Shown: positions 16,953 to 25,747, counted from the stretch's first letter. The stretch: 64,000 nt of DNA from Deltaproteobacteria bacterium (GCA_029262315.1 JAJCZP010000108.1:1-64000); one strand, 5' to 3'. Translations and numbers: made by a program. Notes: generated from the letters alone by a model not told the origin.

Positions 16953-19900
16953 TCAGGGCTTGACGAAACGCTGATAGATCTTCGGCAGCTCGCGCGGTAG
17001 GGCCGTGATATCGTCGATGACGATGTAGCGCGAGGCGTCGCAGATATCCTTCAGATAGTCGTGGCCGGCCTTGTCGACCGTGATGCAGAACGGCATGATG
17101 CCCGCGCGCATGGCCTCCTGGAAGGCCATCATGGTGTCCTGAATCCCGTAGACGTTCGAGCGGCGGTCGTCGCCGTAATCCAGATCCTGCGGAAAGCCGT
17201 CCGACAGCAGAATGATGTGCTTGGAGCGCGCGCCGACCGCCCGCAGGCGCGCCACAGCGTGGCGGAGTGCCGTGCCCATACGGGTTGAACGTTTCGGCTC
17301 GATCGCACCGACCCGGCCCTTGATTGCCGGGCTGAGGGGCTCGTTGAACTGCTTGACGAGGTACAGCTCCACCTGCTGACGGCCGTGTCCCGAGAAGCCG
17401 TAGATGCCATAGGCATCACCGATCTCCTCGAGAGCCTCGGTCATCACGACCAGCGCTTCCTTCGTGATGTCGATCACCCGGCGCTCGGGTGCTTCGGGCG
17501 CCGGCTCGTCCGTCGAGGCGCTCATGTCGATCAGGAAGAGCGTCGCGACGTCGCGCTCCTCTCGCTGGCGCGCTTGATAGAGCTTGGGTGACGGTGCGTG
17601 TCCGGCGCGTCGGTCGGCGCGTGCATCGATGACCGCATTCAGGTCGAACTCTTCACCATCTTCGAGCGCGTGTACGATCCGATAGCGTTCGGGGCGGATC
17701 TGCTGGAACTGACGGCGTACCTCCGGCAGCAGCTCGGCATGCGCCGCGAGTGTCCGTTGGAAGAACTCACCCGTATCGCTTGCGAGCGGAATCTCGGCGA
17801 GACGGCACCACGCGTGGCGATAGTCGCCGATGGTATGATCCCACTCGTCGTAGACGAAGGCGCCGTCACCGATACCGACGGCCACCTGGGCCAGGGCGCT
17901 GTGTGCCTGGCGGAGGTGCGCCTTCAATTCCTGCAAGCGCTCGCGCGGCAGCTTACCACCGAGGTCCGAGATGTAGAGGCCAAGTGCCTCGACGTGCTCA
18001 CCGCCGGCACCTTGCTTGATCGAGATCGAGGCGCCCTCCTTCAGCATCTTGAGGAGCGCCTCGGGATCGATCGGGACTCCGGGTCCGCCTTCGTCTTCGT
18101 CGGGATCGAGTTCCAGTCCTTCGGGGCGTTCGTCGATTGGGGCGGCATCGCTGCCAGGATCGGCGTTCGGTGACTGGTCGCCCGATAGCGACTCCGCGCC
18201 GCCGTCGAGCTCGAGGCGTGCGTCGACCATCTCGGAGTCGGCCATCATGTCCGCGAACCCCGTGGGATCGGCGGACGAGAGCCGTACGAAGTCGCCGCGC
18301 AGAACTTCTTGATAGACGGCGCGGGTGGCATCGACGCTGTCCTGCACGGTCGCCGTCGGCGCCGCCAGGCGCTCGGCGATGGCGGGGAGTCGGCGGACGA
18401 TGTCGGGGCGGCGCGCGTGGCGCAGGACGGTCGTGAAGTGCTCGACTGTTCCTGGGAGCCTGATTTCGCTCCGCGCGCAGTCGTGTCCGAGCGCGTCAAG
18501 ATCGGCGGCCAGACCTCGGTAAGCCCGGGCGATGCACGCATCGAGGCGCACGCCCTCGAAGATCGCGAGCAACTCGGTCGCGATCTCCGGGTGATCGAAG
18601 CCCGCAAGAAACTCGCCTACGGGCGGTTCCATCGTGTCGGTACCGAACTCGCGACGGCCCGCGTGGTGTGCCGCGACCAATCGAAAGAGGCGGAGGTTGG
18701 CTTCGGCGGTTGGGAAGATGTCGACGCGCAGTGGGAAGATCGCTTCGCCCTCGTGCTCCGGATCGATCGCGAAGGGTGGTCGATAGCTCGCGTGCGCGTC
18801 GCCGGCGACGCGCCAGCCCTTCGTTGGTGAGCAGGGCGAGCTGGGCGGCCCGCTTTGCCTCGTCGAGCCGGTCAGCATCTGGAGATAGCGGCGCATCAGT
18901 CCTTCCACTTCGACGAAGTCGACGGCAGTCGATTCCGTCGTCAGGACGGCGCGGCTCGTGCGCGAGTCGAGGCCGAAGAAGGCGTGACCGGCGCTCGGGC
19001 TGTCATCGGCAACCTGTAGCCCGCGCTCGACCCAACGTTCGAGACCCTCGAGGCCGGTGCGCTCGAGGAGCCGGGGGAGGACGCGATAGAAGGGCACGAC
19101 GCCTTCGGGGAATCGTAAGGCGATCGTGCTCGCCAGGCGCAGCACGTCGCGGCGGATCGCGTCCGGTGTTGCTTCGAGAATGACGCGGAGGACCGGGAGA
19201 AGTTCGCGGAGGCCGAAAGGTGCGGCCGCCGCGACGGGCGCGACACTGCTATTTAGAGCGTCGCGCTCGTCGTCGTGGAGCGCTTCGAGCACCGTCGGTA
19301 GTGAGAAGTAGAGCTCCAGGGCGACGACCGGTGCGGATGCAGCAGCCGCGCACGCGACGTTGAGCGCCGCGCCACGATCCCGTTCCGGAAGCGCGTGCGC
19401 CGCAGCGGGCACCGAAGCGAACAGCTCGGATCGCGCCGAGCCGAGGCGTTCGACGGCGCGCGCCAACGTGGCCCAGGCGGCGTAGTCGTCGGGCATCAGT
19501 AGCGGCACGACCAGCCCTGTCGCCTCGAAGAAGTGCAATGCCAGAATCTCCGCTTCCCAGGAATCTTTGCCGAGGAGCGACAGGCCTTCGTCCACCCAGC
19601 GCCGCAGTCGATCGGCCGGCCGATCGAGCGTGCCGAGGATCGCACCGCTCTCTGCCACGAAGACTTCACCGAGCCGGCGCGAGGTCTCGAGCACACGTTC
19701 TCCGAGCGCGATCCAGCGTTCGATCTCGGCATTCGGTACCGCGGCGAGGTCCGCTGGCTCGAGGGCGAAGTATGCCGCCGCCGCGGCGCGCGAGCCGGTA
19801 TCGACGCGTGCGAGCCGCTCGCCGCATGACACCCAGTGGCGGAACCAATCGATACCGTGATCGAGTGCGGCGGGCGCACGGCGGCAGTACCGTTGCGCCA

Positions 19901-20048
19901 GCGTGAGCGAGACGTCGGCGAGGCGATCGCCGGTCGTCAACATTTCCTCACGCGCGCTCTCGGCGAGCGCCGCGATCTCGTCGTGCAGATCAGGAGCGCC
20001 AGCGGCCAGGTGCCGGCTATCGAACCACAGGCCGCGCAGCCGACTCAT
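16953..20048 (-). CDS. VWA-domain protein, NorD/CbbO type
   Basis: A 1031-residue partner of a MoxR-type ATPase. The C-terminal 220 residues form a von Willebrand A domain with a MIDAS motif (DMSAST, followed by a later Thr and an Asp in LLSDGFP). The N-terminal 750 residues are helical and repetitive, as in NorD and CbbO, with an acidic Asp/Glu/Pro-rich stretch around 640-690. NorD/CbbO proteins act with NorQ/CbbQ to remodel or insert cofactors into nitric-oxide reductase or Rubisco. It is longer than typical NorD (about 630) or CbbO (about 780). No norBC or Rubisco gene is in the window, so its client is unknown. ATG 20048 was chosen because upstream codons are not conserved in style. Confidence 0.82.
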   Translation of the reverse strand: MSRLRGLWFDSRHLAAGAPDLHDEIAALAESAREEMLTTGDRLADVSLTLAQRYCRRAPAALDHGIDWFRHWVSCGERLARVDTGSRAAAAAYFALEPADLAAVPNAEIERWIALGERVLETSRRLGEVFVAESGAILGTLDRPADRLRRWVDEGLSLLGKDSWEAEILALHFFEATGLVVPLLMPDDYAAWATLARAVERLGSARSELFASVPAAAHALPERDRGAALNVACAAAASAPVVALELYFSLPTVLEALHDDERDALNSSVAPVAAAAPFGLRELLPVLRVILEATPDAIRRDVLRLASTIALRFPEGVVPFYRVLPRLLERTGLEGLERWVERGLQVADDSPSAGHAFFGLDSRTSRAVLTTESTAVDFVEVEGLMRRYLQMLTGSTRQSGPPSSPCSPTKGWRVAGDAHASYRPPFAIDPEHEGEAIFPLRVDIFPTAEANLRLFRLVAAHHAGRREFGTDTMEPPVGEFLAGFDHPEIATELLAIFEGVRLDACIARAYRGLAADLDALGHDCARSEIRLPGTVEHFTTVLRHARRPDIVRRLPAIAERLAAPTATVQDSVDATRAVYQEVLRGDFVRLSSADPTGFADMMADSEMVDARLELDGGAESLSGDQSPNADPGSDAAPIDERPEGLELDPDEDEGGPGVPIDPEALLKMLKEGASISIKQGAGGEHVEALGLYISDLGGKLPRERLQELKAHLRQAHSALAQVAVGIGDGAFVYDEWDHTIGDYRHAWCRLAEIPLASDTGEFFQRTLAAHAELLPEVRRQFQQIRPERYRIVHALEDGEEFDLNAVIDARADRRAGHAPSPKLYQARQREERDVATLFLIDMSASTDEPAPEAPERRVIDITKEALVVMTEALEEIGDAYGIYGFSGHGRQQVELYLVKQFNEPLSPAIKGRVGAIEPKRSTRMGTALRHAVARLRAVGARSKHIILLSDGFPQDLDYGDDRRSNVYGIQDTMMAFQEAMRAGIMPFCITVDKAGHDYLKDICDASRYIVIDDITALPRELPKIYQRFVKP

Positions 20049-20085
20049 GAGGCCGCCGGCCGGCACATCCTGAGCATCCTGGAGC

Positions 20086-20880
20086 TCAAGGAAAGATCGA
20101 TCCGACCATCTCGTCGAGTGCCCGACGGAGTTCGACGTCGTCGGTGAGTGACCGGCTGATGGCTGCGGTGCACGCCCGTCGTGGAGCAATGCCACCCGCG
20201 ATCAGTTGCGCCGCGTAGATCAAGAGCCGGGTGCTGACGCCTTCCGAGAGCCCACCCGCTCCGAGGTTGCGGATCTTCTCCCCGAGGGTGGCGAGCTCCA
20301 GTGCCGTTCGCATCTCGGCTGGCCCTTCGTGGGCGATGATCTGTGCTTCTTTGTCGCGGGGCGGGTACTCGAACTCGAGGCTGACGAAGCGTTGGCGGGT
20401 CGACTGTTTCAAATCCTTCAGCACGCTCTGGTACCCGGGGTTGTACGAGATCACGAGGAGGAAGTCGGCGTGCGCTGGCAGGATCTCGCCCTTCTTGTCG
20501 ATGGGGAGAATCCGGCGGTGATCGGTAAGCGGGTGAATCAGGACGATCGTGTCCTTCCGCGCTTCCACGATTTCGTCGAGGTAGCAGATCGCGCCACGCT
20601 TCACGGCCTGGGTCAGCGGACCGTCGATCCACACGGTCTGATCACCTTCGATGAGGTAGCGACCAACCAGGTCGCTGCCGGTCAGGTCCTCGTGGCAGGC
20701 GACGGTGACGAGTGGCTCGGCGTCGGTCCCGCCAGGGTGGAGCGTCGCGGCCATGTACTCGACAAAGCGCGTCTTTCCGCAGCCGGTTGGTCCTTTGAGC
20801 AGCACCGGGAGCCGCTTCTCATAGGCCGTCTGGAAGATCTCTACTTCGTCGCCGATTGGAAGGTAGTAAGGAGAGTTCAT
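20086..20880 (-). CDS. MoxR-type AAA+ ATPase, NorQ/CbbQ family
   Basis: A 264-residue cytoplasmic ATPase with Walker A GPTGCGKT (about 31-38), Walker B CYLDEI (about 98-103) and the CbbQ/NirQ/NorQ C-terminal domain. The family forms hexamers that couple ATP hydrolysis to activation of a client enzyme through a VWA partner, here the gene 37 bases downstream. The first gene of the unit, it is divergent from the arsR operon across a 124-base spacer. Substrate cannot be told from sequence alone because neither nor nor cbb structural genes are present. Confidence 0.9.
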   Translation of the reverse strand: MNSPYYLPIGDEVEIFQTAYEKRLPVLLKGPTGCGKTRFVEYMAATLHPGGTDAEPLVTVACHEDLTGSDLVGRYLIEGDQTVWIDGPLTQAVKRGAICYLDEIVEARKDTIVLIHPLTDHRRILPIDKKGEILPAHADFLLVISYNPGYQSVLKDLKQSTRQRFVSLEFEYPPRDKEAQIIAHEGPAEMRTALELATLGEKIRNLGAGGLSEGVSTRLLIYAAQLIAGGIAPRRACTAAISRSLTDDVELRRALDEMVGSIFP

Positions 20881-20965
20881 AGGTCGCGAGGGATTCTAAG
20901 AGGGGGGTGGGGGCGAAGCAAACTCCCGGAAATCGAAGGGTTGTGGCCTAGGTGCACTTTACGAC

Positions 20966-20971
20966 TTGACT
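20966..20971 (+). promoter_or_regulatory. candidate -35 box of the arsR operon
   Basis: TTGACT lies 39 bases before the arsR ATG. AACTAA at 20989-20994, after a 17-base spacer, would be a poor -10, and it falls inside the palindromic operator, so binding would block the polymerase. The -10 is weak, hence the modest confidence. Confidence 0.4.
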
Positions 20972-20981
20972 CACGTGGGCG

Positions 20982-21007
20982 CATAGTTAACTAAGTCGTT
21001 AACTATG
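20982..21007 (+). promoter_or_regulatory. perfect palindromic operator over the arsR start codon
   Basis: CATAGTTAAC and GTTAACTATG are perfect 10-base inverted arms around a 6-base spacer (TAAGTC). The right arm contains the ATG of the regulator gene. AT-rich imperfect or perfect dyads at the promoter are typical ArsR/SmtB operators, so this is very probably the autoregulatory site. It may also affect the divergent norQ-like gene 100 bases away. Confidence 0.85.
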
Positions 21008-21349
21008 TACGAGCAGCTCGATACTACGTTTAGTGCTCTCGCCCATCCCGCACGCCGCGCGATTCTCACGCAGCTCCGGGCCGGCGAGGCGAATGTCACT
21101 ACGCTCGCCGAGCCCTACGGCATGTCGCTTCCAGCCATCTCGCGGCATCTCAAGGTGCTCGAGGGGGCGGGTCTGATCGCGCGAACCGTCAACGGACGGT
21201 TTCATCGTTGTCGGCTCGTCCCCGAGGCAGCGAACGAGGCGGGTGATTGGCTCCAGAATCACCGCCGTTTCTGGACCGACCGCCTCGATTCGCTCGCCGA
21301 CTACGTCGACAAGCTCAACAAGGATTCCCAAGGAGACAACGATGAGTAA
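21005..21349 (+). CDS. ArsR-family winged-helix repressor
   Basis: A 114-residue DNA-binding regulator. The HTH spans about residues 8-80, with the recognition region around AEPYGMSLPAISRHLKVLE. No metal-binding cysteines are seen, so it belongs to the non-metal branch that commonly precedes an SRPBCC/AHSA1 gene. Its stop overlaps the start of that gene by eight bases, and a perfect palindrome covers its own start codon, implying autoregulation of the three-gene operon. The signal sensed is unknown. Confidence 0.93.
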   Translation: MYEQLDTTFSALAHPARRAILTQLRAGEANVTTLAEPYGMSLPAISRHLKVLEGAGLIARTVNGRFHRCRLVPEAANEAGDWLQNHRRFWTDRLDSLADYVDKLNKDSQGDNDE

Positions 21350-21830
21350 TGCCGCGTCCAATCTGTCAGAACCGGTCGCATCCGAGCCGCAATCCCTCGA
21401 GCTGAAGCGCACGTTTCCGGCGTCGTGCGAGCAGCTGTACCGTTGCTTCATCGACCGCGAGCACGTGGCGCAGTGGTTCGGGCCCACAGGAGTCACGTGC
21501 ACGGACGTCGCGATCGATGCTCGCCCAGGCGGTCAGTACCGCATCGCGATGGCTAATGCGGCCGGAAACCCCGTCGTCGTCCTTGGCCGTTTTCTCGAGC
21601 TCGATCCGCCCCGGAAGATTTGCATGACCTGGGCGTGGGAGAGTCAACCGCAGGCCGAGACGCGCGTCACGGTACGCTTCGATCCAGTCGGAGACGGATC
21701 GCTTCTTACCCTGAGGCACGAACAATTCGAGACTGCCTCTGCGAGCCGCGCACACACCGAGGGCTGGGAGAGTTCGTTCGATTGTCTCGCCGCGCACCTC
21801 GGCGCAGCGAGCGGGGCCGACGGCGCATGA
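21342..21830 (+). CDS. SRPBCC / AHSA1-domain protein
   Basis: A 162-residue START-like (Bet v1 fold) protein with the AHSA1 signature: an N-terminal strand LELKRTFPASCEQLYRCF, the motif VAQWFGP near residue 45, the central W-rich strand and the C-terminal long helix beginning HTEGWESSFDCLAAHL. Members bind hydrophobic ligands; ArsR-AHSA1 pairs are widespread and often function in stress response. The start ATG sits behind AAGGAGA and inside the end of the arsR gene. The stop overlaps the GST start (ATGA), so all three are coupled. Confidence 0.88.
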   Translation: MSNAASNLSEPVASEPQSLELKRTFPASCEQLYRCFIDREHVAQWFGPTGVTCTDVAIDARPGGQYRIAMANAAGNPVVVLGRFLELDPPRKICMTWAWESQPQAETRVTVRFDPVGDGSLLTLRHEQFETASASRAHTEGWESSFDCLAAHLGAASGADGA

Positions 21831-22444
21831 AGCTCTACGAGATCGGGGCGCCGAATCCCCGGCGCGTGCGCATCTTTCTCTCGGAGAAGAACGCCGACAT
21901 CGAGTGCAGCACGGTCGACGTCATGGCGGGCGAGAACAGGAGCGCGGATTTCCTCGCGAAGAATTCGCTCGGGCTGCTGCCCGTGCTCGAGTTGGATGAT
22001 GGTACGTGTATCGCCGAGAGCGTCGCCATCTGTCGGTTCCTCGAAGCGCAGTACCCGGAGCCGCCGTTGCTCGGTGTCGGGCCGCTCCAGCAAGCCATCG
22101 TCGAAATGTGGAATCGCCGCGTGGAACTCGGTTTGTTCCGCAGCACGGCTGACTATTTCCAGCACACGATTCCCTTCTTCAAAGAGAGGATCGTGCAGAT
22201 CCCAGCCTACGCCGAAACCGCGAAGGCGAGCGCGCGGAATCACCTCGACTGGCTGAACGGTGCCCTCGCCGACCGGAAGTTTCTCGCCGGCGACGACTAC
22301 ACGATCGCCGACATCACGGCCCAGGTCGCCCTCGATCTCGGTACACCCTCGGTGTTCGCCGTGGAGCCACGGCACGAGCACCTGTCGCGCTGGTTCGCGG
22401 AGGTTTCAGCCCGCCCAAGCGCGAGCGTGCTCGGAAAGTCGTAG
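21827..22444 (+). CDS. glutathione S-transferase family protein
   Basis: A 205-residue cytosolic GST. The thioredoxin-like N-terminal domain is residues 1-78, with the glutathione-binding LPVLEL and ESVAIC motifs (Glu-Ser pair near 61-62). The all-helical C-terminal domain includes the N-capping box FLAGDDYTIADITAQV. It is the last gene of the arsR-SRPBCC operon and coupled by an ATGA overlap, suggesting detoxification of an electrophile that the repressor or SRPBCC protein senses. Substrate cannot be inferred. Confidence 0.9.
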   Translation: MKLYEIGAPNPRRVRIFLSEKNADIECSTVDVMAGENRSADFLAKNSLGLLPVLELDDGTCIAESVAICRFLEAQYPEPPLLGVGPLQQAIVEMWNRRVELGLFRSTADYFQHTIPFFKERIVQIPAYAETAKASARNHLDWLNGALADRKFLAGDDYTIADITAQVALDLGTPSVFAVEPRHEHLSRWFAEVSARPSASVLGKS

Positions 22445-22461
22445 GGTCGCATCCAACTTGA

Positions 22462-22629
22462 CTCGCCAGCAATACGATCACGGGAATGCTCGAGGTCGAG
22501 CTCTTCGATGCCGACGGAAGCGGCACCAGCACGCGCTCGTGCATGATCCCGCTGTCGTTCCAGCTTGGCGCGATCGACTGCGATCTGCTCGACGACGGCA
22601 ACGCGAACGGGTCCTGCTCCGTCTGGTAG
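22462..22629 (+). pseudogene. possible remnant of a secreted protein C-terminus
   Basis: A 55-codon open stretch follows an in-frame TGA (22459-22461) and ends at TAG. It reads with natural-looking composition (MLEVELFDADGSGTSTRSC, later LLDDGNANGSCSVW), including three cysteines and Asp/Gly/Asn loops like the end of an exported protein. There is no ribosome site, so it is more likely a relic than a small gene. I cannot name the parent family. Confidence 0.3.
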
Positions 22630-22643
22630 CCGGACTCGCGGGT

Positions 22644-22772
22644 TCAGCCGAGGAAGTCGATGTCACGACCTACGCTGCGTGCCCCCGCGGCGGTTTCCGG
22701 CGATCTCATTGGCTCGATCGGAATTCCGAACTCGCGCGCCATGCGTTCGGAGAAGGCAGCCGGATCCTTGGG
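22644..22772 (-). pseudogene. possible remnant resembling ornithine cyclodeaminase
   Basis: Forty-two codons on the minus strand read PKDPAAFSERMAREFGIPIE, then PMRSPETAAGARSVGRDIDF, ending LG and a stop. This resembles the segment of the ornithine cyclodeaminase / mu-crystallin family where an ERFA-x-x-M...LGI run precedes a SPEEAVRGADIV run. In that family the segment is internal, so the stop would be premature and the rest is gone. The resemblance is from memory of the family and is short; the call is tentative. Confidence 0.3.
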
Positions 22773-22791
22773 GCCCGAACGCATACGGTGT

Positions 22792-23742
22792 TTACCGCGG
22801 TGATGGATCTTGCTTGGAATCGCTCGCCACGATGTAGAGCGGGCGACCTTTTACCTCGTCGAAGATGCGCGTGACGTAGGCACCGAGAATGCCGATAGCG
22901 ACGAGTTGCACTCCCGCGAGAAACGCGACCGCGACGAAGACCGAGGTCCAGCCGGCTGGGGCTTGACCGCCCGCGAGTCGGCTGATGAGGGCGAAGCCTA
23001 CGAGCCCCAGACTGAGCGCCGAGACGGCGAAGCCGAGATAGGTGACGAGTTGCAGCGGGACGGCGGAGAAGCTCGTCATGCCGTCGAGCGCGAGTTGGAT
23101 GAGCTTCGTGTACGGATACTTCGTCTGGCCGGCAAAGCGCCCAGCACGTCGGTAGCGTACCTCGCTGTGTTTGAAGCCAACCCAGCGGACCAGTCCGCGG
23201 ACGTAGCGGTTCCGCTCCGGGAGCCGGTTCAGGGCATCGGCCACGCGACGATCGATCAATCGGAAGTCACCGACGTCTGGTGTGAGGTCGACCGACGACA
23301 TGCGGCGAATCAGCTGGTAGAAGATCCGGATCAAGGCCAGGCGAATCGGGCTTTCGCCCTCGCGCACGCTACGGACCGCGGACACGACTTGAGAGCCGGC
23401 GCGCCACTCGGCCAGGAGATCGGGAATCACTTCCGGGGGGTCTTGCAGGTCGGCATCGATGATGACGATCGCGGCGCCCGCGGCATGCTCGATGCCGGCT
23501 GTCACCGCGGCCTGATGTCCGAAATTTCTACTGAAGCGGAGCACGCGGATCTTGGGATCGGCGTCGGAGGCGGCTAGGAGGATGGCCGGCGACTCGTCGC
23601 TCGAGCCGTCATCGACGAAAACTATCTCATGCGCAGGCGCACACTCGGCCAGTACGGTCGACAGGCGTCGCTGCAGTTCCGGGAGGACAGCGGCCTCGTT
23701 GAAGACCGGTACGACGACTGACAGTTCCGGTGTCTCAGCCAT
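22792..23742 (-). CDS. GT2 glycosyltransferase, DPM1/GtrB/ArnC-like
   Basis: A 316-residue membrane-anchored glycosyltransferase. The GT-A domain (about 1-230) has VVVPVFNE, VDDGSSDE and the DXD-containing DADLQDPPE motif. Two TM helices (about 235-258 and 270-297) close the protein, as in polyprenyl-phosphate mannose or glucose synthases. Such enzymes load a sugar onto a lipid carrier at the cytoplasmic face. It follows a methyltransferase gene by five bases, so the two are probably co-transcribed and may act on the same glycan or lipid. Confidence 0.88.
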   Translation of the reverse strand: MAETPELSVVVPVFNEAAVLPELQRRLSTVLAECAPAHEIVFVDDGSSDESPAILLAASDADPKIRVLRFSRNFGHQAAVTAGIEHAAGAAIVIIDADLQDPPEVIPDLLAEWRAGSQVVSAVRSVREGESPIRLALIRIFYQLIRRMSSVDLTPDVGDFRLIDRRVADALNRLPERNRYVRGLVRWVGFKHSEVRYRRAGRFAGQTKYPYTKLIQLALDGMTSFSAVPLQLVTYLGFAVSALSLGLVGFALISRLAGGQAPAGWTSVFVAVAFLAGVQLVAIGILGAYVTRIFDEVKGRPLYIVASDSKQDPSPR

Positions 23743-23747
23743 GTTTC

Positions 23748-24494
23748 TCAAGTCCGCTCGGCGAGGCAGAGCAGTGAGACCCCGACGGGCAACCGCCAGC
23801 GGGTGAGCAGCCGTCCTTCGGCGCCGAACACATGGGTGAGCGTATCGTTGACGAGGCCGGGTTTGGTCATGGTGAAGTCCGACTTTGGCATCTCGCCGTC
23901 GTGCGATTCGCCGCGCAGACGCCGCGCGACACGCACGGCTGCGACGATCGGAAACAGCAGCGAATTGAAGTAGCTGAGCGTGACGATGCGGAGCCCGACG
24001 CCCTCCACGCTGCGTTGCAGTTGGCCGAGGCGGTAGCGGCGCTTGTGGTGGCTGACGACGTCCTGATTCCCCCAGAGGAGTTGGAAGGCGGGCACCGTGA
24101 GGAGTACGTGACCCCCGGGTTTGCACACCCGGGCCAACTCGGCGAGCGCGCCCTGTTCGTCGTCCACATGCTCCACGATATCGAACGCGGTCACCAGGTC
24201 GAGGGTGCCGTCAGCGAGGGGCACTTTCGTGATGTCGCCGAGCAGCATCGGGCGGTCGCAGCGTGTGCGCGCGAAGCGAATCGCCTCCGCCGACATGTCC
24301 ATGCCGATGACCGCGCCATAGCGAGCGAGGAACGTCAGCATTGCCCCCGTGCCAAAGCCGATGTCGAGAATGCGCATCGGCTCGTCACGCGCCGCCATCG
24401 GGGCCAGCACCCGCTCGAAGATCTTCCGGCGCCCACGGAACCACCAATGGGTGTCCTCGATGACGGCGTATTCAGCGAAGAAGTCCTGATCCAT
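23748..24494 (-). CDS. class I SAM-dependent methyltransferase
   Basis: A 248-residue methyltransferase. Motif I is ILDIGFGTGAM near residue 42, followed by VIGMDMS (motif II region) and FDIVEHVDDEQGAL (motif IV). The N-terminal segment HWWFRGRRKIFERVL is typical of the group often encoded beside GT2 glycosyltransferases. The C-terminal third carries the LLWGNQDVVSHHKRRY stretch seen in that group. Downstream of the TPR gene by 14 bases and just upstream of the GT2 gene. Acceptor is unknown; a cell-envelope glycan or polyprenyl-linked intermediate is plausible. Confidence 0.85.
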   Translation of the reverse strand: MDQDFFAEYAVIEDTHWWFRGRRKIFERVLAPMAARDEPMRILDIGFGTGAMLTFLARYGAVIGMDMSAEAIRFARTRCDRPMLLGDITKVPLADGTLDLVTAFDIVEHVDDEQGALAELARVCKPGGHVLLTVPAFQLLWGNQDVVSHHKRRYRLGQLQRSVEGVGLRIVTLSYFNSLLFPIVAAVRVARRLRGESHDGEMPKSDFTMTKPGLVNDTLTHVFGAEGRLLTRWRLPVGVSLLCLAERT

Positions 24495-24508
24495 GGTGTC
24501 GTGTGGTG

Positions 24509-25747
24509 CTACTGCGTTGCGCGATCCATTACTGTATCGGATGCCGCGTCGACGAGTTCGATCGTGCGCTCCTCCGCGATTTCGAACTGCTCCTTGGCAT
24601 CGTAGATGATTGTCTCGAGGCGCCCGCGGAAGAGATTGCGAACCGAATCCGGCATCTTGTCCATCGGGAACTTCTCGACAAGGACGCGCACGCGGGTATC
24701 GTCCGGCCACTCGAAACGGGTGATCTTGAGCCCTAGGATGGGATGGGCGCGGAGCCCCTGCTCCACTGCGGCGCGGTAGTTCTCGGCTGCTGCGTTCGGT
24801 GCGCCGTCAGTCGCGGCGGCTGGCGCCCCACCCGGTCCTCCGCCGGGCGCTCCACCTGGCGTTCCGGCGGGCGGGCTCCCTGGTTGTGCGCCCGGGGCGC
24901 GGTTCTCCAACTCCTCGACCACGCGGTCGATGCGCACTCGGGTTTTGTCGTCCGTGGCGAGTTCTCGCGCTTTGCCGATTGCTGCGAGTGCCTGCTCGCG
25001 ATCGCCCTTGGCCTCGTAGGCTAGGCCGAGGTTGAACTGTGCCTGCAAGAAATCGGGGCGGGCGGCGATGATGTCCTTGTACGCGGCAATCGCGCGGTCG
25101 ATTTCCTGACGATAGAGATACGTCGTCGCGAGATCGGTGCGCACGTTCGTGTCGTCGGGTCGAAGCTCGAGGTAGCGCTCGTACTGGGCTGAGGCTTCCG
25201 CGTACAGCTTCTGATCGTAGAAGACGTTGGCCAGGGCACGAATCGTGTCGGCGTCGTCGGGCCTGAGATTCAGCACGTGGCGGAACGATTCCGCCGCGCG
25301 CACGCCGTACGAGGGATCGAGCGCCGCGGCACGTGCTTGCACTTGGGCGAGATTCGTCCACGCGGCTGGATCGGACGGCGCGGCTTCAGCCTTGGCCGTC
25401 AGTTGCTCGAGAAACTGTTTCGCCTCGTCGGTGAGGCCGACAGGCGGGTGGTCGGACGGCATACTCCCGTCGCCAGCGCCCGCAGGGGGTCCGGGTGGTC
25501 GGGGTGCTGTCGCCGACCTGGGTCCTGTATCTTGGAGCACGCCGATCCAGAGGACGAGTCCCGCAACCAGAAACGTCGTCAGCACGGCCAATCCGGGCAG
25601 CTGCTCGCGCCACGAACGCGGGACCGTGTCGCTCGGAGTGCTCGATGCGCCGACGGCCGTGCCGCAGGCGGAGCAAAAACGCGCTCCTGTGCCGAGGGCC
25701 GCGCCGCACTTGGAGCAGAACTTCGCGGTTGTGGGTTCGCTGGTCAT
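24509..25747 (-). CDS. zinc-ribbon, single-TM, TPR-repeat protein
   Basis: A 412-residue protein of mixed architecture. A double zinc-ribbon at the N-terminus (CSKCGAAL, then CSACGTAV; residues about 11-31) precedes a TM helix (about 50-72) and a Pro/Gly linker. At least four TPR units follow (about 105-260), then a Gly/Pro/Ala-rich linker and a C-terminal alpha-beta domain of about 100 residues that I do not recognise. The zinc ribbon would be cytoplasmic and the TPRs periplasmic. The start overlaps the stop of the upstream methyltransferase gene (ATGA), so it is coupled to it. Probably a scaffold for an envelope process. Confidence 0.75.
   Translation of the reverse strand: MTSEPTTAKFCSKCGAALGTGARFCSACGTAVGASSTPSDTVPRSWREQLPGLAVLTTFLVAGLVLWIGVLQDTGPRSATAPRPPGPPAGAGDGSMPSDHPPVGLTDEAKQFLEQLTAKAEAAPSDPAAWTNLAQVQARAAALDPSYGVRAAESFRHVLNLRPDDADTIRALANVFYDQKLYAEASAQYERYLELRPDDTNVRTDLATTYLYRQEIDRAIAAYKDIIAARPDFLQAQFNLGLAYEAKGDREQALAAIGKARELATDDKTRVRIDRVVEELENRAPGAQPGSPPAGTPGGAPGGGPGGAPAAATDGAPNAAAENYRAAVEQGLRAHPILGLKITRFEWPDDTRVRVLVEKFPMDKMPDSVRNLFRGRLETIIYDAKEQFEIAEERTIELVDAASDTVMDRATQ

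Larger units (their letters stand above)
22445..22791. other. 347-base spacer holding two decayed gene tails
   Basis: No intact gene fits between the GST and glycosyltransferase stops. Two short frames with protein-like composition remain, one on each strand, described separately. I see no terminator hairpin with a T-run and no RNA gene here. Confidence 0.5.
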
